A DNA stretch of 64,000 nt from DT-110 sp030148525 (GTDB taxonomy: Bacteria > Bacteroidota > Bacteroidia > Chitinophagales > Saprospiraceae), in NCBI GenBank assembly GCA_965227445.1, contig OZ245751.1:5952001-6016000 (forward strand), in the 5' to 3' direction. Of this stretch, positions 33,763 to 43,421 are shown piece after piece. Position 1 is the stretch's first letter; the number at the start of each line of letters is the position of its first letter. The position numbers and the translations under genes were made by a program. A model generated the notes under the pieces. The model saw only the letters and a program-made list of their open reading frames with translations, searched no databases and had not been told where the DNA came from.

Positions 33763-34752
33763 ATGCGAAATGCTATAATCCGCTCGGTTGGAGCTTATGC
33801 CCCGGAGCGTAGGATTACTAATGCCTACTTCGACGACTTGCTGGGCGAAAACGTAAGTACCTGGCTGGAAGAGAATGTGCAGATCTACGAACGCCGCTGG
33901 TGCGCTGATGATGAAAGCACGGCCGACCTCAGTGAACGTGCTGCCCTCCAGGCCCTCGAACGCGCCGGCCTTACCCCCGATCAAATCGATCTGATCATTA
34001 TCTCTACCGATACCCCTGAATTCGTTTCTCCCTCGACCGCTTCGGTGGTGCAGGATCGTCTTGGAGCAACCCGTGCCGGAACCTTCGATATCAATACGGC
34101 CTGTGCCGGATTTGTAACGGCCCTGGACATCGGATCCAAATATATCCGGGCCGACGAGCAATACAAAAACGTACTGGTCATTGGGGCCTACGCCATGAGT
34201 AAGTACCTCAACCTGAAGGATAAAAAGACGGTCACCCTTTTTGCCGACGGAGCAGGGGCCGTAGTGCTACAGGCCGAGGACTCGGGAGAACGTGGCTTCC
34301 TCGGATCCCAACTCATTTCCAAGGGCGAGTACAACGAATGGATGGGTATCTATGGAGGGGCTACCAAAAAACCGATTACCGAAGAAGTGGTTGCTAACCA
34401 CGATCACCAACTCAAATTTGTCCGTAAATTCCCCAAAGAATTAAATCCCGAAGTGTGGTCGCAAATGGCCCATACCCTGAACGATCGATTGAGTGTAGAA
34501 GCCGGGGATGTCGACCGCTATTTCATCACCCAGATCAATGTCAATGCCATCCATGAGACTATGGACCGGCTGGGCGTCTCCCGCAACCGGGCCGAAACGG
34601 TCATGCACTACTATGGTTACACGGGATCGGCTTGTATCCCCATGGCGCTCAATCAGGCCTGGGAACAAGACAGGGTGAAAACGGGTGATTTGGTGTACTT
34701 TATCGGTTCGGGAGGAGGACTGGCTTTTGCCAGTGCTGCTTTCCGATTGTAA
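33763..34752 (+). CDS. KAS III-like thiolase-fold enzyme lacking catalytic His and Asn (329 aa)
   Basis: Thiolase-fold protein of 3-oxoacyl-ACP synthase III type, with the acyl-accepting Cys114 in INTACAGFV and GGG near the C-terminus (IGSGGGLAFASA). Aligned to E. coli FabH, the decarboxylating His (PHQAN) is Thr256 in FITQINVN, and the Asn of GNTSA is Tyr286 in YYGYTGSACIP. It therefore should not perform a normal malonyl-ACP decarboxylative condensation. It may catalyse acyl transfer, hydrolysis or a different Claisen reaction. It is 19 nt upstream of an acyl-CoA ligase and downstream of the TonB receptor. Confidence 0.85.
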   Translation: MRNAIIRSVGAYAPERRITNAYFDDLLGENVSTWLEENVQIYERRWCADDESTADLSERAALQALERAGLTPDQIDLIIISTDTPEFVSPSTASVVQDRLGATRAGTFDINTACAGFVTALDIGSKYIRADEQYKNVLVIGAYAMSKYLNLKDKKTVTLFADGAGAVVLQAEDSGERGFLGSQLISKGEYNEWMGIYGGATKKPITEEVVANHDHQLKFVRKFPKELNPEVWSQMAHTLNDRLSVEAGDVDRYFITQINVNAIHETMDRLGVSRNRAETVMHYYGYTGSACIPMALNQAWEQDRVKTGDLVYFIGSGGGLAFASAAFRL

Positions 34753-34771
34753 TGCGAAAAGATTGATTGGC

Positions 34772-36250
34772 ATGCAGCAATCAGCACAAGACTGGATCGG
34801 GAAGTGGGCTGTTTACAGCCCCGATCAGGTAGCCGTTTCGGAGTACGAATCCGGACGCTCGCTCACCTATGCCCAGCTTCAGCAAAAGGCCGAACATTTG
34901 TGCCACTGGCTGCGCGATATCCATCGCCTGCAATCGGGTGACCGGGTAGCGATGCTGGCTGAGAATTGTCTGGAATACGTGGTCTTATTCTCGGTAGCCC
35001 AAAAAACCGGGATCATCCTGGTGCCCCTCAATTACCGCCTCGCGCCGGCCGAGATCACGTTTCTGATCACCGATAGCCAACCCGCACTGATTATTTTCGA
35101 AGAGGAACTACGCGATTTGTTGCAACCGCAGATCGATCTACCGGCTTTGTCCCTGAAAGAACTCGAACGCATACTGGAACGCGCACCCCAAAAAAATAAA
35201 CCATTTCCGGTTACCAGACTACCAGAAGATCATCCGGCCTTCATCCTGTATACCTCCGGGACCACCGGCTTCCCCAAAGGAGCTATCTATAGTCACCGGA
35301 TGCTCTTTTGGAATAGCATCAATACGGCCATGAGCCTGATCGTCAATTCGGAAAGTCGGACCATCAACTGCATGCCGCCTTTTCATACCGGCGGTTGGAA
35401 TGTGCTGCTCACCCCCTTTCTGCATCACGGAGGCTACACCTGCCTGATGAAGAAGTTCGACCCGGGGGCCGTCCTGCACCTCATGCGTACCGAACGTCCC
35501 ACCCTCTTCATGGGCGTACCGACCATGCTGAAAATGATCGCCGATGAACCCGAATTCGCGGAGGCCGACCTGTCGAGTCTGTATTACATCATCGTCGGCG
35601 GTGAACCCATGCCCATTCCCCTGATCGAGCGTTGGCACGAGAAAGATGTTTATATACGTCAGGGATACGGCATGACCGAGGTAGGCCCCAACCTCACCTC
35701 ATTGCACCAACGGGACGCCATTCGCAAGAAGGGATCAATCGGCCGGCCCAACTTTTACGTTCAGATTCGTATTGTCGATCCGGGCGGCAAGGAGGTACCC
35801 ACAAACCAGCCAGGGGAGTTGGTACTAAAAGGGCCCATGGTAACACCCGGCTACTGGCAAAACCCTGCGGCTACTGCAAAAGCACTGCACGACGGTTGGT
35901 TCCACACCGGCGATATGGTACGGCAAGACGAAGAAGGTTACCTGTACGTAGTGGATCGCATCAAGAATATGTTCATCTCGGGTGGCGAGAACGTCTACCC
36001 CGCCGAGGTGGAGCGGGCCCTGTTACAACATCCCGACATTCGAGCGGCTGCTGTGATCGGCATCCCCCACGAAAAATGGGGTGAGGTGGGTAAGGCCTTT
36101 GTCGTAACCGAGACGGAGCTCACCAGTACCGATGTGCTGGAGCATTGCTCCCGCCTGCTGGCAAAGTTTAAAGTCCCTAAAGAGATTGTATTTACCGGGG
36201 AGTTGCCGCTGTCGCCTACTGGCAAGATAAACCGCAAAGCACTATCCTGA
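34772..36250 (+). CDS. Acyl-CoA synthetase / AMP-dependent ligase (492 aa)
   Basis: Adenylate-forming enzyme that activates a carboxylic acid as acyl-AMP and then the CoA thioester. Motifs in order: ILYTSGTTGFPKGAIYSHR (P-loop), MPPFHTGG, QGYGMTEVGP, DGWFHTGDMVRQDEEGYLYVVDR, and PLSPTGKINRKAL with the C-terminal catalytic Lys. Length is normal. The start MQQSAQDW at 34772 is chosen, because upstream codons overlap the previous gene. The preceding KAS III-like gene (19-nt gap) suggests a supply of acyl-CoA to that enzyme. Chain length cannot be inferred. Confidence 0.92.
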   Translation: MQQSAQDWIGKWAVYSPDQVAVSEYESGRSLTYAQLQQKAEHLCHWLRDIHRLQSGDRVAMLAENCLEYVVLFSVAQKTGIILVPLNYRLAPAEITFLITDSQPALIIFEEELRDLLQPQIDLPALSLKELERILERAPQKNKPFPVTRLPEDHPAFILYTSGTTGFPKGAIYSHRMLFWNSINTAMSLIVNSESRTINCMPPFHTGGWNVLLTPFLHHGGYTCLMKKFDPGAVLHLMRTERPTLFMGVPTMLKMIADEPEFAEADLSSLYYIIVGGEPMPIPLIERWHEKDVYIRQGYGMTEVGPNLTSLHQRDAIRKKGSIGRPNFYVQIRIVDPGGKEVPTNQPGELVLKGPMVTPGYWQNPAATAKALHDGWFHTGDMVRQDEEGYLYVVDRIKNMFISGGENVYPAEVERALLQHPDIRAAAVIGIPHEKWGEVGKAFVVTETELTSTDVLEHCSRLLAKFKVPKEIVFTGELPLSPTGKINRKALS

Positions 36251-36287
36251 AGGCTAGCCGCATTTCCCTATCTTGCCGGTAAAAACA

Positions 36288-38360
36288 GTGCCCAAGCTAT
36301 CTTCTCTGGTCTTTTTTGGTAGTATACTGTTACTGCTCGCCCACTTTGCGGGCTTCTACTTCGGGCATTATGGCTTTGATGACCTCCACTACGCCGAGCT
36401 GGCCCACGGCTGGCTCTCCGGCACCTACGATGCTACCGACCACTATAGCTACCGCTGGACACTGTTGGCGCTTACCAGCCTATCCTATGCCCTTTTCGGT
36501 ATTCACGACTGGAGCTCGGCCCTACCCGCTTTAGTGGTTACGGTCGCCCTGCTGTACACCTTGTACAGGTTTCGATCCGCCCTTGGCGAATGGGTGATCG
36601 CTATGGCTTTAGTGCTTTGCGTTACGGCTCCCTGGTTGCTCTTTTATGCCGATAAGCTGATGCCTGACATTTACCTGGCCGCATCGGTAATATTGGCCTG
36701 GTACGCCTTATTCCGGGGTCGCACTGGCCAGCAGTACGTTCGCTATGGATCACTTCTGTCACTCGCTTTGATTCTGGGGTTTCTAAGTAAAGGCACCATT
36801 ATACTGGTGTTACCGGTCCTGCTCGCGATCATGGTCCGCGACCTGTCGACCCGTCGTGCAATACTGTTTTGGCGTTATTCCGTTGGCTCGGGCGCAGTGC
36901 TGGGGGCGGTTTACCTCCTGCTTTGCTGGCTGTGGCTGGGTGATCCCTTTATCCGGTTTTCGGCCATCGCCGACAATAGTTACCTGAATGCCTGTAGCTA
37001 CGATCAGCAACCCTGGCCGGTCTTGCGGGATCGCCTGATATTTGGTTTCTGGGCCCTGATCCTGCGCGAGGGATTTGCGCCCTTTTTGGTCCTCAGCCTG
37101 ATAGGTAGTTTCACGGATAGCCGGCATCGTTTCTGGCACGGGTCGGCACTCGGGTTGTTGTTGGCCGCTAATTTTATGACCATTTCGCCGGATGCGTACG
37201 TGCCCATGTGTCTGGATCCACGGCATTACCTGTACCTGATTCCGGTGGGTGCTGTTTCCGGGGGGCTGGTATTGGATGCTGCCTTTCGGCAAAAAAAGAT
37301 TCGCCGGGCCGTATTGCTCTCCCTGTTACTGATAGCCGGTCAACAGTGGCTGGAGTACAATAGTTGGTACGCTGGTTGCCTCATCGGCCTGGCTCTGTTA
37401 TGGGGGGGGCTTCCCTTTTGGGTTTCCCCAAAAAAAGGAAAGAACCTGGTGCTGGCAGGAACGATATTACTTGGACTGGCGGCACTGATTCCCCCCTTGG
37501 AATACCACCAATCCGTGCGATATCGACAACAAGCTGCTGCCTACCAAAAAGAGGTAAAACCCTTACTGGATTCAGGGATGGTATACACCGATGCGGTGCA
37601 ACGGCGCTTGATCCGCTATTACGAATCCTTTGATCCCCGGGTGGATACCCTGGTACACGCCTTGCGAGAAGTGTCGGATTCGCTACCCCCTCCGGCCGGC
37701 AGGGCCTGGCTGTACCTCAATGGCCATACCCAATACCTGACCGGTTCCAATGAATCGAACTGGCCGCTTTGGTTGCGTGATGCAGCCGGTAAAAACGAAG
37801 AGGTCTGGCGACACCCTTCATTGCTTTTGTCCCTCTACGCAATAGCCGGTAAACCCCAATGGGTGCCCCGGTGGGATGCCGGAGCCATTTTTTCGTTCGG
37901 TTTTGAGCGGGATACGGCCCGATTCTGGAATGCGAATCCCTACCGCTTTGATACCGCCGTAGTACATGCCGGTGATGTCAGCGAACGGGTAGCTGAATTT
38001 TCAGCTACTTTGACATTACCCTGGTCGGCTTTGCCTTTTGCGGAAGCAAAAAAAATAGCCGTACGCAGTAAGGCTTACGGACGAATTTCCGACCTGACCT
38101 ACGCGCAATGGGTAATAGCCGTTGAGGATAGCGGGCAATCCTTATTCTGGGAAGGCTCCAAGGTAAACCCCTTCTTTCGGGTCTACGAAAAGTGGACACC
38201 CTTCGAGGTTCGTACCATCATCCCATTACCGGATAGCATTACGCCGGAAGCCACCCTCAAGGTATATCTCTGGAACCCGGAGCGGGATCGCATCTGGCTC
38301 GACGATATTGAGATTACCGTAGCTCCACTAGCGCAGGGGCAAAGCAGTAGGACGCAATAA
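36288..38360 (+). CDS. GT-C family glycosyltransferase with C-terminal periplasmic domain (690 aa)
   Basis: About ten transmembrane helices in the first 430 residues, with a DD pair in the first periplasmic loop (YGFDDLHYAE), as in GT39/ArnT-type transferases using polyprenyl-phosphate sugars. A soluble domain of about 260 residues follows (PPPAGRAWLYLNGHTQYL, FATAVV, LWNPERDRIWLDDIEITV), beta-rich and likely carbohydrate-binding. I use the GTG at 36288. TTG at 36273 is an alternative, but it overlaps a -7-like TATCTTGC (36269-36276). The 3' end overlaps the convergent M14 gene by 33 bp. Confidence 0.82.
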   Translation: MPKLSSLVFFGSILLLLAHFAGFYFGHYGFDDLHYAELAHGWLSGTYDATDHYSYRWTLLALTSLSYALFGIHDWSSALPALVVTVALLYTLYRFRSALGEWVIAMALVLCVTAPWLLFYADKLMPDIYLAASVILAWYALFRGRTGQQYVRYGSLLSLALILGFLSKGTIILVLPVLLAIMVRDLSTRRAILFWRYSVGSGAVLGAVYLLLCWLWLGDPFIRFSAIADNSYLNACSYDQQPWPVLRDRLIFGFWALILREGFAPFLVLSLIGSFTDSRHRFWHGSALGLLLAANFMTISPDAYVPMCLDPRHYLYLIPVGAVSGGLVLDAAFRQKKIRRAVLLSLLLIAGQQWLEYNSWYAGCLIGLALLWGGLPFWVSPKKGKNLVLAGTILLGLAALIPPLEYHQSVRYRQQAAAYQKEVKPLLDSGMVYTDAVQRRLIRYYESFDPRVDTLVHALREVSDSLPPPAGRAWLYLNGHTQYLTGSNESNWPLWLRDAAGKNEEVWRHPSLLLSLYAIAGKPQWVPRWDAGAIFSFGFERDTARFWNANPYRFDTAVVHAGDVSERVAEFSATLTLPWSALPFAEAKKIAVRSKAYGRISDLTYAQWVIAVEDSGQSLFWEGSKVNPFFRVYEKWTPFEVRTIIPLPDSITPEATLKVYLWNPERDRIWLDDIEITVAPLAQGQSSRTQ

Positions 38361-40097
38361 TCGGCCCACCGGATAACGGCGGTGTGTAGGCTCGTAATAG
38401 GGCGAATTGCGGTAGATGAAATCCAATTGTGCCCGGCCAGATGCGGCAAAGTCAGGATCCTCCGCCTTGCGTGCTTCCAGCTTTTCCCGTAATTCGGGAT
38501 TTCCCTCCAGATACTCGGCCGCATAGTCTTCGAAAACGTAGCTGCTGAAGTATTCCTTCTGCTGCAGAATGCCATCGAAGAAATTCCAGGCGAACCAGGA
38601 ATCGGGGGCCTGGGGTTCCAGTGTTTCCACAATGTAACGGTTCGTAGCCTGGTCGACGGGTATTACGAAGTCGCCCTTATGGAATAGGAGCGTTTGGGTG
38701 TCGCGGCTCACCTCTACCCGGGTGTGCAAGTAATGTCCTTCGTAGGCATCGCGAGTCTGGAAGTCTTCGATGCGGTAGGTCTCTACTTCCACCTCCGTAT
38801 CGGCCGTGAGCTGATACATGTGCACGCCGTTCCAGCGCAGGCGGTCGGCTACTTCACCGTAGGCGTAGGGCAGAATATAGGCCTCGGGGGCTTCTACATT
38901 CAGAGTGGCCCGGTAGTAATTAAAGTGGGGTACCGGCTTTTCCCAGGGATCATTATGGTCGTAATACATACGCTCCAGACCAGTTACCTCGCTTGCTTTT
39001 GTCTTAGCAGTATATCCCTTGAACATGATGGTATCGGCTCGACTGCGATCGAGCTGCCAGTTTAGGTCGAAGCTGGTCTGAGTCGCGGTTTGCATTTCGG
39101 ATGCCCGGCGCGCAGTGAGGATATCTTCCCTGGCGTCAACGGCATAGTTGGCGATGGACTGCATGAAATGGTATACGCTCTTCACCCGGTCTTCAAAAGG
39201 TTTGAACATGTGGGTTTCGGGCATGAAGGACAGGGCGTGGTGGAGGGCTGCGTAGCCCGATGAGTAGCGCGGCAGATCCAGGAAGCCGGCAATCCCGTCT
39301 TCGGGGGTGTTGCGTACGTACACGTAGGGCGTCATCTCGTAAGGGGTGGCGGCCATCTTGTCGAAGAGGTAGGGCAGCATATCATCCTGCAGCAGTTCGG
39401 CGAGCGGCCCCCCTAGCTTATTGTGTTGGGTGGGGATGAGGGTGAGTACGTATTGATAGTCGGCACCGTTGGAGGTGTGATTATCCACGAAGATGTGGGG
39501 TTTCCACTGGCTGTAAATCTGGTTAAAAGTTCGGGCATTGCGGGAATCGGCCTTGATGAAATCCCGGTTGAGGTCCAGGTTGCGGGCATTTCCGCGGAAC
39601 CCGTGCATAGCCGGGCCGTTTTGATTGGCCCGGCTGTAGCCGCCCCGGTTAAGGCCGCCACCAATATTGTAAAAGGGAATGGCGACGATGACTACATCCC
39701 TGAGTTGTTCCTGCTGGTCGGGGTCCTGCAGGAGGTCCCGGAAGAACAACATGCTGGCATCAACGCCACAGGGTTCCCCGGGGTGAATGGCATTATTGAT
39801 GAAGACTATGACCTTCTCACTGCTTTGAGCCGATCGGGGTGAGAAGTTGCCGTCGGCCGAAAAGATGGCAAGGTGTAGCGGGTGACCAGCATCCGTATCG
39901 CCCTGCGCTTCCAGGGAAAAAACGGACGGATAAGCGGCCGCCAACCGTTTGTAATAATCTATCGTCTCACTGTAAGAAGAGGAGGTATTCGGTGTTTTCT
40001 CGAAAGGGGTTTCCCAGTCGGTTTGTGCGGAAAGGTCTCCGGAAATCAGTATGAAAAGAATGAACGCAGTGAATCTGAAACAACAAATTGGAGTCAT
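38328..40097 (-). CDS. Secreted M14 zinc carboxypeptidase (589 aa)
   Basis: Signal peptide ending LSAQ (about 25). Peptidase M14 domain: zinc ligands in NNAIHPGEPCG (HxxE) and VDNHTSNGAD, LDLNRDF as a substrate-binding Arg/Asn motif, and MPETHMFKPF with a candidate catalytic Glu. The following 270 residues (FDLNWQLDRSRADTIMFKG and on) are an unassigned domain of mixed structure. It removes C-terminal residues from peptides or cleaves a related bond in the periplasm or outside. Its 3' end overlaps the tail of the GT-C gene by 33 bp on the other strand. Confidence 0.88.
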   Translation of the reverse strand: MTPICCFRFTAFILFILISGDLSAQTDWETPFEKTPNTSSSYSETIDYYKRLAAAYPSVFSLEAQGDTDAGHPLHLAIFSADGNFSPRSAQSSEKVIVFINNAIHPGEPCGVDASMLFFRDLLQDPDQQEQLRDVVIVAIPFYNIGGGLNRGGYSRANQNGPAMHGFRGNARNLDLNRDFIKADSRNARTFNQIYSQWKPHIFVDNHTSNGADYQYVLTLIPTQHNKLGGPLAELLQDDMLPYLFDKMAATPYEMTPYVYVRNTPEDGIAGFLDLPRYSSGYAALHHALSFMPETHMFKPFEDRVKSVYHFMQSIANYAVDAREDILTARRASEMQTATQTSFDLNWQLDRSRADTIMFKGYTAKTKASEVTGLERMYYDHNDPWEKPVPHFNYYRATLNVEAPEAYILPYAYGEVADRLRWNGVHMYQLTADTEVEVETYRIEDFQTRDAYEGHYLHTRVEVSRDTQTLLFHKGDFVIPVDQATNRYIVETLEPQAPDSWFAWNFFDGILQQKEYFSSYVFEDYAAEYLEGNPELREKLEARKAEDPDFAASGRAQLDFIYRNSPYYEPTHRRYPVGRLLRPTALPLR

Positions 40098-40334
40098 AGC
40101 TTTTAGAACATTAGATGTTAATGTCGGTAAACTTACGTACCCCGGCCGTTTAAGACAATTTTAACGCGTCTTTTCACAGGGAGCCCATACTACCGCGTCG
40201 GTCAAAGTGTTAAGAGGATGAACGTGAACATATTAAAAGTGGCCCGAAGAAATCGGATTAGTTGTATCTTTTTTGGCGAAAGCCATATTGTTGAACCCAA
40301 TTCGGGCCAAGTGCTATCTATTCAAGTACATACT

Positions 40335-43300
40335 ATGCAAACCATGATAAGAACCATTCGTTTCTTGCTGATCCTGGGCACTTGTCTGGCCCTTATGCCC
40401 GCACAGTTATCAGCTCAGGCCTTTGGCCGTAACAAGGTCAATTATGAGACTTTCGATTTCGATGTGCTGCAAACGTCTAACCTCGAGATCTATTACTACA
40501 CCAAGAACGATCAGGTATTGGAAGACCTGGCATCCTACTCTGAGATGTGGTATCAGATGCACCAGGCTACCCTGCGGGATACCATCGTACAGAAGAACCC
40601 ACTAATCTTTTACAATAACTTCGCTGACTTTCAGCAGACGAATACCATTTCCGGTGCCGTCGGTGTTGGTACGGGTGGTGTGACCGAGGCGTTTAAAAAC
40701 CGCGTTATTATGCCGGTTGCTATGTCGAACCAACAAACCGTGCAGGTGCTCGGGCACGAGATGGTCCACGCCTATCAGTTCAATACCGTGATCAATGGTG
40801 ACTCTACCAGTCTGCAGAATTTGGGTAACCTGCCCCTGTGGATCGTCGAGGGTATGGCCGAGTACATGTCGATCGGTAGTGTCGACCCGCATACCGCCAT
40901 GTGGATGCGCGATGCAGTACTCAACGACGATGTACCTTCCTTAAAGGATATGTATAACCCCACTTATTTTCCTTACCGCTACGGACACGCATTCTGGAGT
41001 TTCTTTACCGGTTTGCTGGGTGATGGTAAGATCCAGCCCTTCTTTAAAGCAGTAGCCCTCTACGGGGTTGAACAAGCCTGTATTACGGAGCTAGGCTTAC
41101 CCATCGACTCCCTGTCGGCACGCTGGGAACGCTCCCTGAAGGAGACCTTCGCCCCATTTGTAGAAGATATGGATGACGGCATTGTTGGTCGCGCTATTAT
41201 CAATGAGAAAGATGGTGGCCGGATGAATATTTCACCGTCCATTAGTCCTAACGGGCGTTATGTGATTTTCCTTTCGGAAAAAAACCTCTTCTCCACCGAC
41301 GTTTTCCTGGCGGATGTGAATTCGGGGGAAATCCTTAAGACCCTGGCCAGTTCGAACCGGGAGGGTAACGTGGATGACTTTAACTTCATCGAGTCGTCCG
41401 GTACCTGGTCACCTGATAGTAAACGCGTGGCCTTTGTCGGCTTCAAAAAAGGGTCGAACGTACTCCTCATCAAGAATATCGAAAACGGAAGAACGGAAGA
41501 GGAGATCTTTATCAAGGACCTGCCGGCCTTCGCCAACCCCAGTTGGTCGCCCGATGGTGATAAGATTGTGGTATCCGGACAAAAAGAAGGGCAGACCGAC
41601 CTGTACCTTTACAACCTGAAGACGAAGGAGGTCACTCAGCTCACCAACGATGTAAATTCCGAGCTACATCCCAGCTGGTCACCCGATGGTTCGTACATCG
41701 TTTATGCTTCCGATCAATTGGCTATGTCGCGGGGCCGCACCTACGGCCGACTGACCTTCAATCTGGCCAAAATGGATATTTTAACCCAGTCGGTAGAATT
41801 GATTGATGTTTTTCCGGGAGCAGATAACCTGAACCCGGTGGTCGATGAGAACGGAGACATCGTGTTCCTGTCGAATCGCGATGGTTACCGAAATATGTAC
41901 CGTTTTGAAACGGGCACCCAAAAGGTATATCAGCTGACCGATATTGCTACCGGTATCAGCGGGATATCGCACTACTCACCGGCGATAAGTATTGATCGCC
42001 GACGCAACCGGGTGTTGTATACTCATTACAATAAGCGTAGCTACAGCATTTTCCGGGCTCGCTCCGAAGACCTGCTACAGGAAGAAGTGGATCCCAACGA
42101 GGTAACTTACGAGGCTGCTTTCCTGCCACGACCCAATAATGAGATGGAAAGCCTGGTCGATCGCTTTATCAGGTCCCAAGATCAGTATGGTAACCTGGCT
42201 GTTGGTAACATGGAGGAAATCCCCTTTAAGAAAAAATTCCAACTCGACTACGTGGGTGGTGGAGCCGGTGTAGGGGTAGGAACATCAAATACCTTCGGTA
42301 CGACAACGGGAGCTGCCGGTGCGGTGGACCTGCTGTTTAGCGATATCCTCGGCAATAACCAATTCTATATCAGTGCCGCCTTGAATGGGGAGATCCAGGA
42401 TTTTGGTGGATCAGTCGCCTACATCAATCGCAAACGACAATTGAACTGGGGGGCTTCCTTGTCGCACATCCCATTCCGTCAGACTGGAGGTGGCTTTGCC
42501 GGCCTGGATACTTTGCCCTGTGAAGACTGCGGTGATCTGGGCTTATACGAGCGTTGGGACTTTGCCGTGAACCGCATTTTTGAAGATAAGGTATCGCTCT
42601 TCACCCAGTATCCCTTTTCGACAACCCTGCGGGTCGAGGCCGATGCCGACCTGTCGTACTACAGTTCGTCAACCACCCTTTTCTCAAACTACTATAATGG
42701 TTTTGGGAACCTGGTATTTCAGGAACGGGACCGGCTGGAGAACGATAACCCCAACGATATTTTTTCACAGGGCTTTGCCCTGGGTAGTGTCGGTGCGGCT
42801 TTTGTCGGAGACAATTCGTCGTTCGGTATGACTGCTCCCTTGAACGGTCAACGGTTCCGGTTTGGAGCGCGCCAGTATTTCGGTGAATTTTCCTACACGA
42901 GCCCCTACCTGGACTACCGGATCTATCGCTTCTATAAACCGATCGGTTTTGCTTTCCGGGCGATGCACCTGGGACGGTACGGTCAAGATGCTGATGTCTT
43001 CTTCCCGTATTATGTAGGTAGCCCGTGGTTTGTACGTGGACTTGGTGCACAGGCGCGGGAAGACCTACAGGTTACCGGAGAGATTACCGACGATAATCTG
43101 TTCGGTTCCAAGATGTTTGTTTCCAATTTTGAGGTGCGGATTCCATTTACCGGTCCGAAGCAATTGGCACTCCTCAAATCCGGGTTCTTGTTCTCCGATC
43201 TGAACTTTTTTGTGGATGCCGGATTGGTATGGAACGATTTTGAGCAGTTCGATACCGACAACAATCTATCGGGATTCTCGGATGCGAAACCGGTCCTTAC

Positions 43301-43421
43301 AGCTGGTGTTTCGCTGCGGGCAAATGTATTCGGAGCTTTGATCATTGAACCCTATTATGCCAAACCGCTGGGGACCGATATTCCGTTTTCGTTTGGATTA
43401 AATATTGTTCCCGGGTGGTAA
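40335..43421 (+). CDS. Outer-membrane fusion: gluzincin peptidase, TolB-like propeller and beta-barrel (1028 aa)
   Basis: Signal peptide to about residue 27 (MQTMIRTIRFLLILGT start at 40335). First domain: a zinc motif HEMVH at 141-145 and Glu172 in LPLWIVEGMAEYM, as in M1-like gluzincins. Second domain (about 235-630): WD40/TolB-type repeats (WSPDSKRVAFVG, WSPDGDKIVVSG, SWSPDGSYIVYAS, LYTHYNKRSYSI). Third domain (about 660-1028): beta-barrel strands ending FGLNIVPGW, with PWFVRGLGAQ resembling the VRGF/Y motif of Omp85 proteins. It would anchor in the outer membrane with the peptidase and propeller on one side. Possible role in surface protein handling, but inferred only. Confidence 0.85.
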   Translation: MQTMIRTIRFLLILGTCLALMPAQLSAQAFGRNKVNYETFDFDVLQTSNLEIYYYTKNDQVLEDLASYSEMWYQMHQATLRDTIVQKNPLIFYNNFADFQQTNTISGAVGVGTGGVTEAFKNRVIMPVAMSNQQTVQVLGHEMVHAYQFNTVINGDSTSLQNLGNLPLWIVEGMAEYMSIGSVDPHTAMWMRDAVLNDDVPSLKDMYNPTYFPYRYGHAFWSFFTGLLGDGKIQPFFKAVALYGVEQACITELGLPIDSLSARWERSLKETFAPFVEDMDDGIVGRAIINEKDGGRMNISPSISPNGRYVIFLSEKNLFSTDVFLADVNSGEILKTLASSNREGNVDDFNFIESSGTWSPDSKRVAFVGFKKGSNVLLIKNIENGRTEEEIFIKDLPAFANPSWSPDGDKIVVSGQKEGQTDLYLYNLKTKEVTQLTNDVNSELHPSWSPDGSYIVYASDQLAMSRGRTYGRLTFNLAKMDILTQSVELIDVFPGADNLNPVVDENGDIVFLSNRDGYRNMYRFETGTQKVYQLTDIATGISGISHYSPAISIDRRRNRVLYTHYNKRSYSIFRARSEDLLQEEVDPNEVTYEAAFLPRPNNEMESLVDRFIRSQDQYGNLAVGNMEEIPFKKKFQLDYVGGGAGVGVGTSNTFGTTTGAAGAVDLLFSDILGNNQFYISAALNGEIQDFGGSVAYINRKRQLNWGASLSHIPFRQTGGGFAGLDTLPCEDCGDLGLYERWDFAVNRIFEDKVSLFTQYPFSTTLRVEADADLSYYSSSTTLFSNYYNGFGNLVFQERDRLENDNPNDIFSQGFALGSVGAAFVGDNSSFGMTAPLNGQRFRFGARQYFGEFSYTSPYLDYRIYRFYKPIGFAFRAMHLGRYGQDADVFFPYYVGSPWFVRGLGAQAREDLQVTGEITDDNLFGSKMFVSNFEVRIPFTGPKQLALLKSGFLFSDLNFFVDAGLVWNDFEQFDTDNNLSGFSDAKPVLTAGVSLRANVFGALIIEPYYAKPLGTDIPFSFGLNIVPGW

